Assembly (NCBI GenBank): GCA_015060015.1
Contig: SUZG01000003.1
Coordinates: 118,315 to 182,314, forward strand
Reading direction: 5' to 3'
Source of the DNA: Rikenellaceae bacterium
GTDB taxonomy: Bacteria; Bacteroidota; Bacteroidia; Bacteroidales; Rikenellaceae
DNA: 64,000 nucleotides
In this document: positions 6,507-14,613 of the stretch, piece by piece
Numbering within the stretch: the stretch's first letter is position 1
Layout: the number at the start of each line of letters is the position of its first letter
The notes under the pieces: generated by a model
What the model was told of the DNA's origin: nothing
Seen by the model: only the letters and a program-made list of their open reading frames with translations
Databases searched by the model: none
Made by a program: the position numbers and the translations under genes

Positions 6507-8609
6507 TTATAAGCCTCTTGCACGAAGCAACGCATCAATCTGCGGCTCACGGCCACGGAACGCCTTATACATAGTCATACCGTCATCGATACCGCCCGGC
6601 GTGAGGACATAGCGACGGAACTTGTCGGCAACCTCCTGATTGAAGATATCGCCCGTCTCGGCAAAGGCCTCAAAAGCGTCGGCGTCAAGCACCTCGGCCC
6701 ACATATAGCTGTAATAGCCGGCACTGTAACCACCACCCATAGTATGGCTGAAATTGGTCATACGGTAGCGAGGCAAAATCTGCTGCGGGATACCGCGTGC
6801 AGCGAGTTTCTCGGCCTCGAAGTCCATAACATTAAGGTCGGCAGGAGCCTCTGTCAGAACATGAAGGTCCATATCGCTGAGTGATGCGGCGATATACTCA
6901 ACCGTTGCAAAGCCCTGACCATACTTCGAGCTCTCAACAATCTTCTCGACAAGCTCCATAGGAATAACTTCGCCCGTCTTGTAGTGCTTGGCATAGACAG
7001 CCAGCACCTCCGGCTCAAATGCCCAATGCTCGTTAATCTGCGAGGGGAGTTCCACGAAGTCGCGTTCCACACCACTCACGCCGCCATAATGCACATCACG
7101 CATAAAGTTATGCAGGGCGTGACCAAACTCGTGGAAAATAGTACCCACATTGTCGATGCTCAACAAGGCGTAGCCCTCGCTGTTGGGAGTAGCCATATTG
7201 CAGCAGTTCACAACAACAGGGATAACCCTCTCGCCATTCTCGTAACGCTGGCCACGGAACGAGGTGCACCATGCACCTGCACCCTTACCGTCACGCGGGA
7301 AGTTATCGCTGTAAAATATCGCCAGCAGCTTACCGTCGCGGTCGATAACCTCATAAGCCTTTGCCGTAGGCTCATACGAAGGTACATCGGCTGTAATCTC
7401 CTTGAAAGTGAGGCCATAGAGCTTCTCGGCTACATAGAACACGCCCTGCATCACATTGCCTATTTCGAGGTAAGAACGCAACTCCTGCTCATCAACGGCA
7501 TACTTCGCCTGCTTGGCCTTATCCTGATAGTACATAAAGTCCCAACCCTCAGGCTCGAACGATTTACCCTCCTTGCGAATCTCCTTGCGGATGTCGTCAA
7601 TCTCCTCCTTGGCCTTCTTCACAGCGGGCTCCCACACAGCGTCAAGCAACTCATACACCGCCTCGGGACTATTGGCCATACGGTCTTCAAGAGCCATCTG
7701 GGCATAGTTCTCATAGCCCATCAGCTGTGCCTTCTCGATACGCAGTGCGACAATCTTTGCACATATAGCCTTGTTGTCGTACTCGTTATCCTGATTACCG
7801 CGATTGTAGTAGGCCTTATAGACCTTCTCGCGGAGTTCGCGGTTCTCGCAGTACTGCAACACAGGATTACAACTCGGACGCTGCATATTGAACATCCACT
7901 TACCCTCCTGACCATTCTCGGCTGCCATCTTCGCCGCAGCGTCGATATTCGCCTGTGGCAGACCCTTCAACTCGTCGAGTGAGTTAGCCACAACGAAGGT
8001 GTTGTTGGTCTCCTGACGGAGGTTCTGTGTGAAGGTAAGCTGCAACATCGAGAGCTCCTGATTAAGCTCACGCAGCTTTGCCTTCTGCTCGTCATTAAGC
8101 TCGGCACCGCTACGCACAAAACGCTTGTAGCTGTTCTCCAACAGAGTCTGCTGCTCCTTTGTAAGGCCCAGCGACTCACGCTGCTCATAGACCGCCTTCA
8201 CGCGGGCAAAGAGTGCGGGATTGAGGTTTATATCGTCGCTGTGAGCAGATGAGATAGGCGACATCTCCTTCTGCAAGGCACGAATCTCCTCGGTAGAGTT
8301 GCTGCTCGACAGCGGAGAGAACGTACTACGCACCTTACGCAGCAGCGAGCCACACTCGTCCAACGCTACGATAGTATTCTCGAAGGTAGGAGCCTCGGGG
8401 TTGTTCACGATAGCCTCAATCTCGGCCTTCTGCTCCTCCATACCACGCAACATACCCTCGCGGAAATCATCAATTGTAATCTCCTCAAACGGGGCAATGC
8501 CATAAGGGGTATCAAAGTCATTGAATAGCGGGTTTGCAGATTTTTCGCTACCACATCCGCACGCCAAAACAGCCATTGCTGCCATAACAATCTGATTTTT
8601 CAGTTTCAT
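6507..8609 (-). CDS. dcp: M3-family peptidyl-dipeptidase, lipoprotein (Dcp-like)
   Basis: A 700-aa zinc metallopeptidase of the thimet oligopeptidase family. The zinc motif HEFGH occupies residues 493-497 (ligands His493 and His497, catalytic Glu494) in TIFHEFGHALHN. The N-terminus is a signal peptide ending LACGC, so the enzyme is probably a lipoprotein working in the periplasm, trimming peptides. Length fits Dcp. The same strand continues from the PepC-like gene 54 bp upstream; together they look like a peptide-scavenging unit. Substrate specificity (dipeptidyl versus oligopeptidase) is inferred from family only. Confidence 0.92.
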   Translation of the reverse strand: MKLKNQIVMAAMAVLACGCGSEKSANPLFNDFDTPYGIAPFEEITIDDFREGMLRGMEEQKAEIEAIVNNPEAPTFENTIVALDECGSLLRKVRSTFSPLSSSNSTEEIRALQKEMSPISSAHSDDINLNPALFARVKAVYEQRESLGLTKEQQTLLENSYKRFVRSGAELNDEQKAKLRELNQELSMLQLTFTQNLRQETNNTFVVANSLDELKGLPQANIDAAAKMAAENGQEGKWMFNMQRPSCNPVLQYCENRELREKVYKAYYNRGNQDNEYDNKAICAKIVALRIEKAQLMGYENYAQMALEDRMANSPEAVYELLDAVWEPAVKKAKEEIDDIRKEIRKEGKSFEPEGWDFMYYQDKAKQAKYAVDEQELRSYLEIGNVMQGVFYVAEKLYGLTFKEITADVPSYEPTAKAYEVIDRDGKLLAIFYSDNFPRDGKGAGAWCTSFRGQRYENGERVIPVVVNCCNMATPNSEGYALLSIDNVGTIFHEFGHALHNFMRDVHYGGVSGVERDFVELPSQINEHWAFEPEVLAVYAKHYKTGEVIPMELVEKIVESSKYGQGFATVEYIAASLSDMDLHVLTEAPADLNVMDFEAEKLAARGIPQQILPRYRMTNFSHTMGGGYSAGYYSYMWAEVLDADAFEAFAETGDIFNQEVADKFRRYVLTPGGIDDGMTMYKAFRGREPQIDALLRARGL

Positions 8610-8663
8610 ATATTTGGTTTTTTAATAGTTTTCTAAACCGAGAAAAGAGAAAGTGAATTCTCT

Positions 8664-10049
8664 CTACTCTTCGGGAGCAAACATAGGATCCCAGGCGGGA
8701 AGCATAACAGGCTCCATCTCCAACAGCTTCAAGACATCCTCGGGAACATACTTCTTCTCCACCACCACGCGGAACATATACTCCTCGAACCACTCGTCGG
8801 TCATAATAAGGTTACCCTGATAGCCCGATGCCGGTCCCCAGCTGTTCTCGACCATCCACTTGCGAGCCTTGCCCTCATCGTCCAAATCTACGGCGATAAG
8901 CGTCATAGCGTGCGACGAGCCGCTGGCATAGGTCTGAATACGCTGCTTCTTATCCATCGGGAACGATGTGCCGAACAGCGACGCATAGTCGAAGTTGGCA
9001 ACATCTAAAGTACCCTTCTTGCGATCCATAAACTTACCCACATCACAAGAGAAGTACATCGCCGTATTATCCTTGATTGAGGCAATGGCCAACTCCTTGA
9101 CCTTCTCTATCGGGAGGTTGATGTAGAGCCAGTTCTCACCGTCATAGACGTGGCGGTCGAGGTCAATTTCATAGACCTTACCATACTCGCGTGAGGGGTC
9201 GTTCATAATCATCACATAGTTCTGCTCCAAATCCTCGCCAATATACTCCTCGTAGAAGCTCTTCGGAGTGTAGGTCTTGCGGCTCACCAGCTCGCCCTTT
9301 GTATTGTAGCGAGCCCACTCGAACTCTGTCGGAGGAACGCCCAGACACTCTACCAGAATGCGATACACCTCCGCGAGCATCTCCTCCTTGCGTTGCATAG
9401 CCTTTTCGGGCTTCAACTCACGCAACTCCAACGCCCACTCACGCAGTTTGAGTTTCAAAATCATAGCCATCTGCGATGTAGAATTCGACTGGAAGGTCTC
9501 GGGCATAGCCTCCTTGGGTACGACGCCGTACTTCATAATAAGGTTTGATACGCCCGTAAACTGTCCGCCGTCACCTATGGGGTTACGCAGCAGCCAATCA
9601 ACCTTACGGTCCGAGAGTGGCAATTTGCGAGTATCGATAATGGACTGCAAGAAAAGGTTAGCCTTCTCCAACTGGTCGTAGAACGAGTTATAGTTCTGCG
9701 AGAACTCCATCTGCGGAAGGTCATACTTCTCAATCATCTTGGCACGCAGGACATTAAGGCCTGTAAACAACCAGCAGCGACCCGATGACTTCTGGTCGGT
9801 GATGCCCTTGGTCTTTACGCGATGCGAGAAGTGAGTATCGCACATAGCAAGATTGTCGGCATTAATAGCCAAAGTAGCGATAGAGTTCGATGCCAGAGCA
9901 TTCTTCACGGCACGCTGCTCGGCAGAGCCGGTATAGCTCTGACTGATACGCGAGAGCATCTCGGCATCGATACCTCCATTGTTATTCTGTGCCGCAGCCG
10001 TCATCGCACCGGCGAAGAACAGAGCAGCACAAACGATAAGTTTTTTCAT
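8664..10049 (-). CDS. Secreted C1-family aminopeptidase (PepC/bleomycin hydrolase type)
   Basis: A 461-aa papain-fold peptidase. A signal peptide (cut after TAAA-Q, about residue 20) predicts periplasmic location, unlike cytoplasmic Firmicutes PepC. The catalytic triad is visible: Cys92 in SSGRCWLFTG with Gln87 as oxyanion residue, His380 in SGSSHAMTL, and Asn402 in VENSWGPASG. The C-terminal tail after the domain is typical of the bleomycin-hydrolase group, where the last residues enter the active site and impose aminopeptidase specificity. It is transcribed with the downstream Dcp-like gene. Confidence 0.9.
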   Translation of the reverse strand: MKKLIVCAALFFAGAMTAAAQNNNGGIDAEMLSRISQSYTGSAEQRAVKNALASNSIATLAINADNLAMCDTHFSHRVKTKGITDQKSSGRCWLFTGLNVLRAKMIEKYDLPQMEFSQNYNSFYDQLEKANLFLQSIIDTRKLPLSDRKVDWLLRNPIGDGGQFTGVSNLIMKYGVVPKEAMPETFQSNSTSQMAMILKLKLREWALELRELKPEKAMQRKEEMLAEVYRILVECLGVPPTEFEWARYNTKGELVSRKTYTPKSFYEEYIGEDLEQNYVMIMNDPSREYGKVYEIDLDRHVYDGENWLYINLPIEKVKELAIASIKDNTAMYFSCDVGKFMDRKKGTLDVANFDYASLFGTSFPMDKKQRIQTYASGSSHAMTLIAVDLDDEGKARKWMVENSWGPASGYQGNLIMTDEWFEEYMFRVVVEKKYVPEDVLKLLEMEPVMLPAWDPMFAPEE

Positions 10050-10120
10050 AGTATTTAATATTTATAAGGTTATATAATTCTCAATCTTTGCGAAGATAGT
10101 GATTTTTCGGGAATATTTCT

Positions 10121-10128
10121 TAACTTTG
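10121..10128 (+). promoter_or_regulatory. Promoter -7 box of the AT-rich secreted protein gene
   Basis: TAACTTTG matches TAnnTTTG, 38 bp before the ATG at 10167. Confidence 0.5.
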
Positions 10129-10166
10129 TATAAGAATAAATTTGTATAACTTCTAATTTAATTGCT

Positions 10167-11264
10167 ATGAAGAGAGTATTTTTTATTTTTATTATGACCA
10201 TTCTGTGCAGCACTACCGTAGCACAACAGAAGTACCACGACGCGGCGATGTTCAACGCCCCCAATGGCAATGTCAAGTATATTGAGTATGAGGATGGACG
10301 TATATTCTTTGCCGAGGACGGTAGTCTGGTCAAGGAGGAGTCATCATATCTTTCTCAATATAGTGCATACGACATAACGAGAGATAGTGACGGCTACCCT
10401 ATTGAGGTAACCACCGACTCCGACAAGACTCTTATTGAGTACACCGAAGATATGCGTGTCCGCAAACGCACCATTATAATTGGAGGAGAAAAACTCATCT
10501 ATGCTTATGATTACAAAGAGTTTCCCAAAGTCACAATGACCAGAATTGAGTATATCGATGATATTCCCAAGACAAAAGAGACAATCTATGATATGAATGA
10601 GTTTGATGCTCAGGGCAACTGGATAAAAAAAGGAATACAAGGTATAAAGAGAGAGAAGCAAGTTACACACGTAGAGAACTTAAATCTTTTACATACTGAC
10701 CCAATAGCAAAACAATATGTATGGACTTCAACAGAGCGATACTATGAGGGCCGAGAGGAACAAAACAGAATAGTATCATATCGATACAACAAAGAGTTCA
10801 AACGCAGTGACTCTCCCAATGAGATAAATATATTTTATTCTGTAGCACATCCTTTCTTTTTTAATGCCGGATGGTCTTCCAAAGGAATCAAGAAGCACAT
10901 AAAAACCAATAAGATAGAACACGAATTAAAAGAGAATGTAGGTTGGAAAGAGATTGAGATACTTATCCCCGAGTCTGATAAGGTATTTTTTGGATACCCT
11001 ATTGGAAATATGCAATATCGTTGCAAGAAGAGTGGAGATGATTATTACCCCTATTACAGATTCTATATCTACATCGACAATATTGCAGAACGAGATGGTT
11101 TCTTTGAGTATATCGTGGAAGATGCAAAAAAGCACGAAACTCTCCAAGAACAGACAAGCAATAAAATATATCTGGTAAGTTCTCTGTTTTCGGTTTATCT
11201 CGTAAAGAGCCCTTACGGTATAGAGGTAAGACGTACCGACCATACACCCGTAGATTGGAGATAG
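10167..11264 (+). CDS. Secreted protein of unknown function, AT-rich gene
   Basis: A 365-aa exported protein that I do not recognise. Residues 1-19 form a signal peptide ending VAQQ. The body has many short alternating strands rich in Tyr, Glu, Asp and Lys (for example TLIEYTEDMRVRKRTIIIGG), and one DAQGNWIKK motif that recurs in exported Bacteroidetes proteins with beta-strand repeats related to YD/RHS-type folds. The later part is more helical. The gene is clearly richer in A and T than its neighbours, notably after position 10500, suggesting recent acquisition or relaxed selection. It is monocistronic and followed by a truncated family A element. Confidence 0.5.
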   Translation: MKRVFFIFIMTILCSTTVAQQKYHDAAMFNAPNGNVKYIEYEDGRIFFAEDGSLVKEESSYLSQYSAYDITRDSDGYPIEVTTDSDKTLIEYTEDMRVRKRTIIIGGEKLIYAYDYKEFPKVTMTRIEYIDDIPKTKETIYDMNEFDAQGNWIKKGIQGIKREKQVTHVENLNLLHTDPIAKQYVWTSTERYYEGREEQNRIVSYRYNKEFKRSDSPNEINIFYSVAHPFFFNAGWSSKGIKKHIKTNKIEHELKENVGWKEIEILIPESDKVFFGYPIGNMQYRCKKSGDDYYPYYRFYIYIDNIAERDGFFEYIVEDAKKHETLQEQTSNKIYLVSSLFSVYLVKSPYGIEVRRTDHTPVDWR

Positions 11265-11276
11265 TGAATATAATTT

Positions 11277-11371
11277 CGAAATTATATAGTTTAGGCGTGT
11301 AGCGTCATTCCGAGCATTTGTTTTTTAGACTCTCACGTCGCTATGCTCCTCAGAGTGACGAAAAACAAAAG
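11277..11371 (+). repeat. Family A MITE-like element, truncated copy A2
   Basis: It starts CGAAATTATATAGTTTAG, close to the left terminus of the intact copy A4, continues GTCATTCCGAGCATTTGTTT and GACTCTCACG, and stops after GAGTGACGAAAAACAAA. The right terminal repeat is missing, replaced by a terminator hairpin. Confidence 0.7.
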
Positions 11372-11402
11372 CAGCAGTCTATTAAATTGGCTGCTGCTTT
11401 AC
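11368..11402. terminator. Bidirectional terminator between the AT-rich gene and ffh
   Basis: AAAGCAGCAG and CTGCTGCTTT pair with a central AT-rich loop. Runs of T follow on one strand and A-derived Ts on the other, suiting convergent genes. Confidence 0.7.
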
Positions 11403-11422
11403 TTTATTTAATCTATCTATTC

Positions 11423-12751
11423 TTATCTGCGGAAACCACCGCGGCCCATAGGCATCTTCAAGCCGCCGCCCGCTACGGTCTTCATCATCTTGCGGGTCTG
11501 CTCGAACTGCTTCAACAGGCGATTTACATCGGCCAGAGTAGTACCACTACCCTTGGCGATACGTTCCCTGCGACGAACATTGATAATCTCGGGATTCTCC
11601 CTCTCGGCAGGTGTCATCGAGCCAATGATTGCCTCGGTCTGCTTGAAGGCATCATCGGGGATATCGATATCCTTCAACGCCTTACCCATACCGGGTATCA
11701 TCGAGGCGATATCTTTCAGATTACCCATCTTCTTAATCTGCTGTATCTGATCAAGGAAGTCGTTGAAGTTAAACTGGTTCTTAACCAATTTCTTCTTCAA
11801 CTCGCGAGCCTTCTTCTCGTCGTACTGCTCCTGTGCCCTTTCCACAAGCGAGATGACATCACCCATACCGAGTATTCGGTTGGCCATACGTTCGGGGTGG
11901 AACACCTGCAAGGCATCCATCTTCTCGCCACTCGAAATAAACTTCAAAGGCTTGTTCACAACCGAACGAATAGAGATAGCAGCACCACCGCGTGTATCAC
12001 CGTCCAACTTGGTGAGTACCACGCCATCGAAGTCAAGTCTGTCGTTGAACTCCTTGGCGGTATTCACAGCATCCTGACCCGTCATAGCATCCACTACGAA
12101 CAGAGTCTCGCTGGGCTGTACCGCCGCCTTGATGGCTGTAATCTCAACCATCATCGCCTCATCCACAGCCAGACGACCCGCCGTATCGACGATAACCACG
12201 TTATATGACTGCTCGCGTGCATACTTTATAGCATTCTGGGCAATCTCCACAGGGTTCATATTACCCTCCTCGGTATATACCTCGACGCCAATCTGCTCGC
12301 CCAGAACCTTCAACTGGTCGATAGCCGCAGGACGATAGACATCACCCGCAACCAACAACACCTTGCGGTGATTCTTCGTCTTCAACAGCGATGCTAACTT
12401 ACCCGAGAAGGTGGTCTTACCCGAACCCTGCAAACCTGCAATAAGCACAACTGCGGGGTTGCCCTCCAACTTGATGTCGGTAGCCGTGCCGCCCATCAAC
12501 TCGGCCAGCTCATCACGCACAATCTTGGTCAGCATCTCGCCGGGCTTCACCGCCGTCAGGACACTCTGTCCCAACGCCTTCTGCTTCACCTCGTCGGTGA
12601 ATGACTTCGCCACCTTGTAATTGACATCGGCATCAATCAAAGCACGACGAATCTCTTTCAAGGTCTCGGCAACATTAATCTCGGTAATCTTGCCCTCACC
12701 TTTAAGGATTTTGAACGATCGTTCTAATTTCTCTGATAAATTCTCAAACAT
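11423..12751 (-). CDS. ffh: Signal recognition particle protein Ffh
   Basis: A 442-aa GTPase that with 4.5S RNA delivers nascent membrane proteins to FtsY. Domains: N-terminal helical bundle, G domain with GLQGSGKTT (P-loop), DTAGRL and TKLDGDTRGGAA, then the M domain with the GMGDVISLVE and MIPGM segments and a Met/Gly-rich tail. The open frame extends to 12847, but the start at 12751 (MFENLSEKLER) is the family start and leaves room for the promoter box at 12819. No 4.5S RNA gene was noticed nearby. Confidence 0.97.
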   Translation of the reverse strand: MFENLSEKLERSFKILKGEGKITEINVAETLKEIRRALIDADVNYKVAKSFTDEVKQKALGQSVLTAVKPGEMLTKIVRDELAELMGGTATDIKLEGNPAVVLIAGLQGSGKTTFSGKLASLLKTKNHRKVLLVAGDVYRPAAIDQLKVLGEQIGVEVYTEEGNMNPVEIAQNAIKYAREQSYNVVIVDTAGRLAVDEAMMVEITAIKAAVQPSETLFVVDAMTGQDAVNTAKEFNDRLDFDGVVLTKLDGDTRGGAAISIRSVVNKPLKFISSGEKMDALQVFHPERMANRILGMGDVISLVERAQEQYDEKKARELKKKLVKNQFNFNDFLDQIQQIKKMGNLKDIASMIPGMGKALKDIDIPDDAFKQTEAIIGSMTPAERENPEIINVRRRERIAKGSGTTLADVNRLLKQFEQTRKMMKTVAGGGLKMPMGRGGFRR

Positions 12752-12818
12752 TGTATTTCGTGTTATATTTTCCTGATATTTACGCCACGGGCAAATCCAC
12801 TCTGCCCGCAAGCGAGTG

Positions 12819-12826
12819 CAAAGATA
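12819..12826 (-). promoter_or_regulatory. Promoter -7 box for ffh
   Basis: CAAAGATA on the plus strand reads TATCTTTG on the minus strand, 67 bp upstream of the chosen ffh ATG. Confidence 0.55.
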
Positions 12827-12869
12827 TAAAATCTTTGTGATTTGCACCGCTATATGGCTGTAATTTTGT

Positions 12870-12877
12870 TATATTTG
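12870..12877 (+). promoter_or_regulatory. Promoter -7 box for the DUF4491 gene
   Basis: TATATTTG matches TAnnTTTG, 20 bp before the ATG; TTTTG lies just upstream. Confidence 0.55.
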
Positions 12878-12897
12878 CATCAAATTAAACAACGACT

Positions 12898-13185
12898 ATG
12901 TATTTTACAGGACTTATCATCGGCGTCGCCACGTTTCTTATCATCGGTCTTTTTCATCCGCTGGTAATCAAGGGCGAATACTATTTCGGAGTGCGTATAT
13001 GGTGGATATTTGCACTGATGGGTGTGGTTGCGATAGCCGCCTCTCTGATGATTGAGAACATCTTGGTTTCAACGCTTCTGGCCGTATGGGGTGCATCGTC
13101 ACTCTGGTCTATCGGCGAGCTTTTCGAGCAACGCCGACGCGTGGAGAGAGGCTGGTTTCCCAAGCGTGAAAAGAGGGAAAAATAG
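12898..13185 (+). CDS. DUF4491 family membrane protein
   Basis: A 95-aa integral membrane protein with three hydrophobic segments (about residues 3-22, 34-50 and 54-75), ending in the amphipathic SIGELFEQRRRVERGWFPKR tail that marks DUF4491. The family is small, found in Bacteroidetes and Firmicutes, and has no known function. The FlK-like thioesterase gene follows 49 bp later on the same strand and may share the transcript. Confidence 0.75.
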   Translation: MYFTGLIIGVATFLIIGLFHPLVIKGEYYFGVRIWWIFALMGVVAIAASLMIENILVSTLLAVWGASSLWSIGELFEQRRRVERGWFPKREKREK

Positions 13186-13234
13186 AATTAAAGCAACACT
13201 TTATAAAACAAGCATTAATAAACTATAAATAAAT

Positions 13235-13606
13235 ATGTTGGAGATAGGATTAACAGCAGAAAGCAGCATTATAGTAACCGACGCAAATACAGCCCTTACA
13301 CTTGGCTCGGGCGATATGAAAGTATTTGCGACACCCGCAATGGTTGCACTGATGGAGAACGCCGCAATGAAGGCTGTCGCCGCCGCCCTGCCCGAGGGCT
13401 CAACAACTGTGGGAACGGCTATGCAGACCTCACACATCAAGGCATCGAAGATGGGTGCGACGATTACCGCATCGGCTCGCCTTGTGGAGGTGGATGGTCG
13501 CCGTCTGCGTTTCGAGGTCAGGGCGTGGGACGAGGCCGGCACAATCGGCGAGGGCGAACACACACGCTTTGTGGTCGATAGAGAACGCTTCCTTGCAAAA
13601 TTGTAA
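13235..13606 (+). CDS. FlK-like acyl-CoA thioesterase
   Basis: A 123-aa hotdog-fold protein resembling the fluoroacetyl-CoA thioesterase FlK family. Characteristic elements are VFATPAMVALMENAAM (helix carrying the catalytic Glu), the STTVGTAMQTSHIKAS region with the catalytic His, and the C-terminal FEVRAWDEAGTIGEGEHTRF strand. Bacteroidetes relatives are annotated only as thioesterases; action on fluoroacetyl-CoA is unlikely in this setting and the natural substrate is unknown. Confidence 0.8.
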   Translation: MLEIGLTAESSIIVTDANTALTLGSGDMKVFATPAMVALMENAAMKAVAAALPEGSTTVGTAMQTSHIKASKMGATITASARLVEVDGRRLRFEVRAWDEAGTIGEGEHTRFVVDRERFLAKL

Positions 13607-13607
13607 T

Positions 13608-13722
13608 GGAATTTTAACCCGATATGAAATCGGCTTTTCCTCCTTCTTGCAAGGCATAGTGCAAATAAATTTGCCCTCTGCTCTTGCTTCGTGCGTCGGT
13701 TGAATTTTGAATTTTGAATTTA
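13608..13722 (+). repeat. Family B dispersed repeat, copy B3
   Basis: It starts GGAATTTTAACCCGATATGA and runs through TCGGCTTTTCCTCCTTCTTG and CAAGGCATAGTGCAAATAAA to GTGCGTCGGTTGAATTTTG. It differs from B2 at few positions, and the differences in the first hairpin (CCGAC/GTCGG versus CCGAT/ATCGG) are compensatory. Its tail provides the -33 box of tRNA-Gln. Confidence 0.8.
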
Positions 13723-13736
13723 TTTACTTACCTTTG
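13706..13736 (+). promoter_or_regulatory. tRNA-Gln promoter, -33 from the family B tail
   Basis: TTTG at 13706-13709, 19-bp spacer, TACCTTTG at 13729-13736; the mature tRNA begins 20 bp downstream. The -33 box lies inside the TTTTGAA tail of copy B3. Confidence 0.75.
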
Positions 13737-13756
13737 CACCGCTTACGAGCAACGAT

Positions 13757-13830
13757 TGAGCTATGGTGTAATGGTAACACAGCAGATTTTGGTTCTGTTA
13801 TTCTTGGTTCGAATCCGAGTAGCTCAACCA
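13757..13830 (+). tRNA. tRNA-Gln (anticodon TTG)
   Basis: A 74-nt cloverleaf with encoded CCA. The acceptor arms TGAGCTA and TAGCTCA pair fully; the D stem is GTGT/ACAC; the anticodon stem GCAGA/TCTGT encloses TTTTGGT with anticodon TTG, reading CAA and CAG; the T arm contains GGTTCGAATCC. Discriminator base A, then CCA at 13828-13830. Confidence 0.97.
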
Positions 13831-13831
13831 C

Positions 13832-13862
13832 AAGGGCAGACTTTCAGGGTTTGCCCTTTTTT
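13832..13862 (+). terminator. Terminator after tRNA-Gln
   Basis: AAGGGCA pairs with TGCCCTT around a 13-nt loop and is followed by a run of Ts, starting immediately after the CCA end. Confidence 0.8.
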
Positions 13863-13947
13863 AGTTTTATGGTTTAACTTCGGGGGCAGAGTTTGATTTT
13901 TTTTTGAATTTAACCGATTACCCCACCACATAAACAACTTGCCGATT

Positions 13948-14457
13948 ATGATTTTTCGCAAAGCCACACACGCCGACATTGACCGCATAGCGGAGATTGT
14001 ATCTTACGCCTCACAACGCCTGCACAAGGCCGGTATCGACCAATGGCAACGAGGATACCCCAACCGACAAAGCGTCGAGAATGACGTAAATAATGGCGTG
14101 GGAATGGTACTGTCACTCGGCAACGAGATACTCGCCTACGGAGCTGTTATATTTACGGGAGAGAGGGCCTACGACGACCTTACCGGCGGAGAGTGGCTCA
14201 CCAAAAGCGACACCACAGCACCCCGCTATGCCGTTATACACCGGCTATGCGTATCGGAGATTTTTGTCGGCATGGGTTTCGCCAAGCAGTTCGTGCAGGC
14301 TGCCGAGGCTATGGCCGCAGAGAGTGCCGAGAGTATGCGTATCGACACCCACCCCGACAACAGGATTATGCAGGGTCTGGTCGCTTCACTCGGTTATACC
14401 TATTGCGGTGATGTCGTAATAGAGTCCCGCCGTCTGGCCTACGAGAAGGTGCTGTAA
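13948..14457 (+). CDS. GNAT family N-acetyltransferase
   Basis: A 169-aa acetyl-CoA-dependent acyltransferase. The N-terminus IFRKATHADIDRIAEIV is the usual first strand and helix of GNAT proteins; YAVIHRLCVSEIFVGMGFAKQF corresponds to strand 4 and the pyrophosphate-binding loop, with a variant of the Q/RxxGxG/A motif (EIFVGMGFA), and MRIDTHPDNRIMQGLVASLGY is the conserved C-terminal part. The frame opens at a TTG (13939), but the ATG at 13948 gives a normal N-terminus. The substrate is unknown. Confidence 0.8.
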   Translation: MIFRKATHADIDRIAEIVSYASQRLHKAGIDQWQRGYPNRQSVENDVNNGVGMVLSLGNEILAYGAVIFTGERAYDDLTGGEWLTKSDTTAPRYAVIHRLCVSEIFVGMGFAKQFVQAAEAMAAESAESMRIDTHPDNRIMQGLVASLGYTYCGDVVIESRRLAYEKVL

Positions 14458-14558
14458 GAGCAAAGGAGAAACTCCCTAAATCTCATAAACTCTCTAAATT
14501 CCCTAAACTCTTTATATATCCCAAACGTCCCAAACCCTCTATCTTTTGTGCCCTGAAT

Positions 14559-14589
14559 TTTGAATTTTGAATTACAAAGTATAACTTTG
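14559..14589 (+). promoter_or_regulatory. Promoter of the steroid-reductase operon, TTTTGAA repeat -33
   Basis: TTTG at 14559-14562, 19-bp spacer, TAACTTTG at 14582-14589, then the ATG of the reductase at 14614. The -33 box lies in a GAATTTTGAATTTTGAATT tract of the kind that ends family B elements, without the rest of the element. Confidence 0.72.
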
Positions 14590-14613
14590 TATGTTTTATT
14601 AACCAACAGAGAG

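Noticed and set aside
6984..7982. 332-aa plus-strand ORF opposite the Dcp-like peptidase
   Set aside because: It is the antisense frame of a clear M3 peptidase gene with zinc motif; its translation is rich in Leu, Arg and His and shows no domain.
11318..12208. 296-aa plus-strand ORF opposite ffh
   Set aside because: Antisense shadow of ffh, which has all GTPase motifs; no promoter or family signature on this strand.
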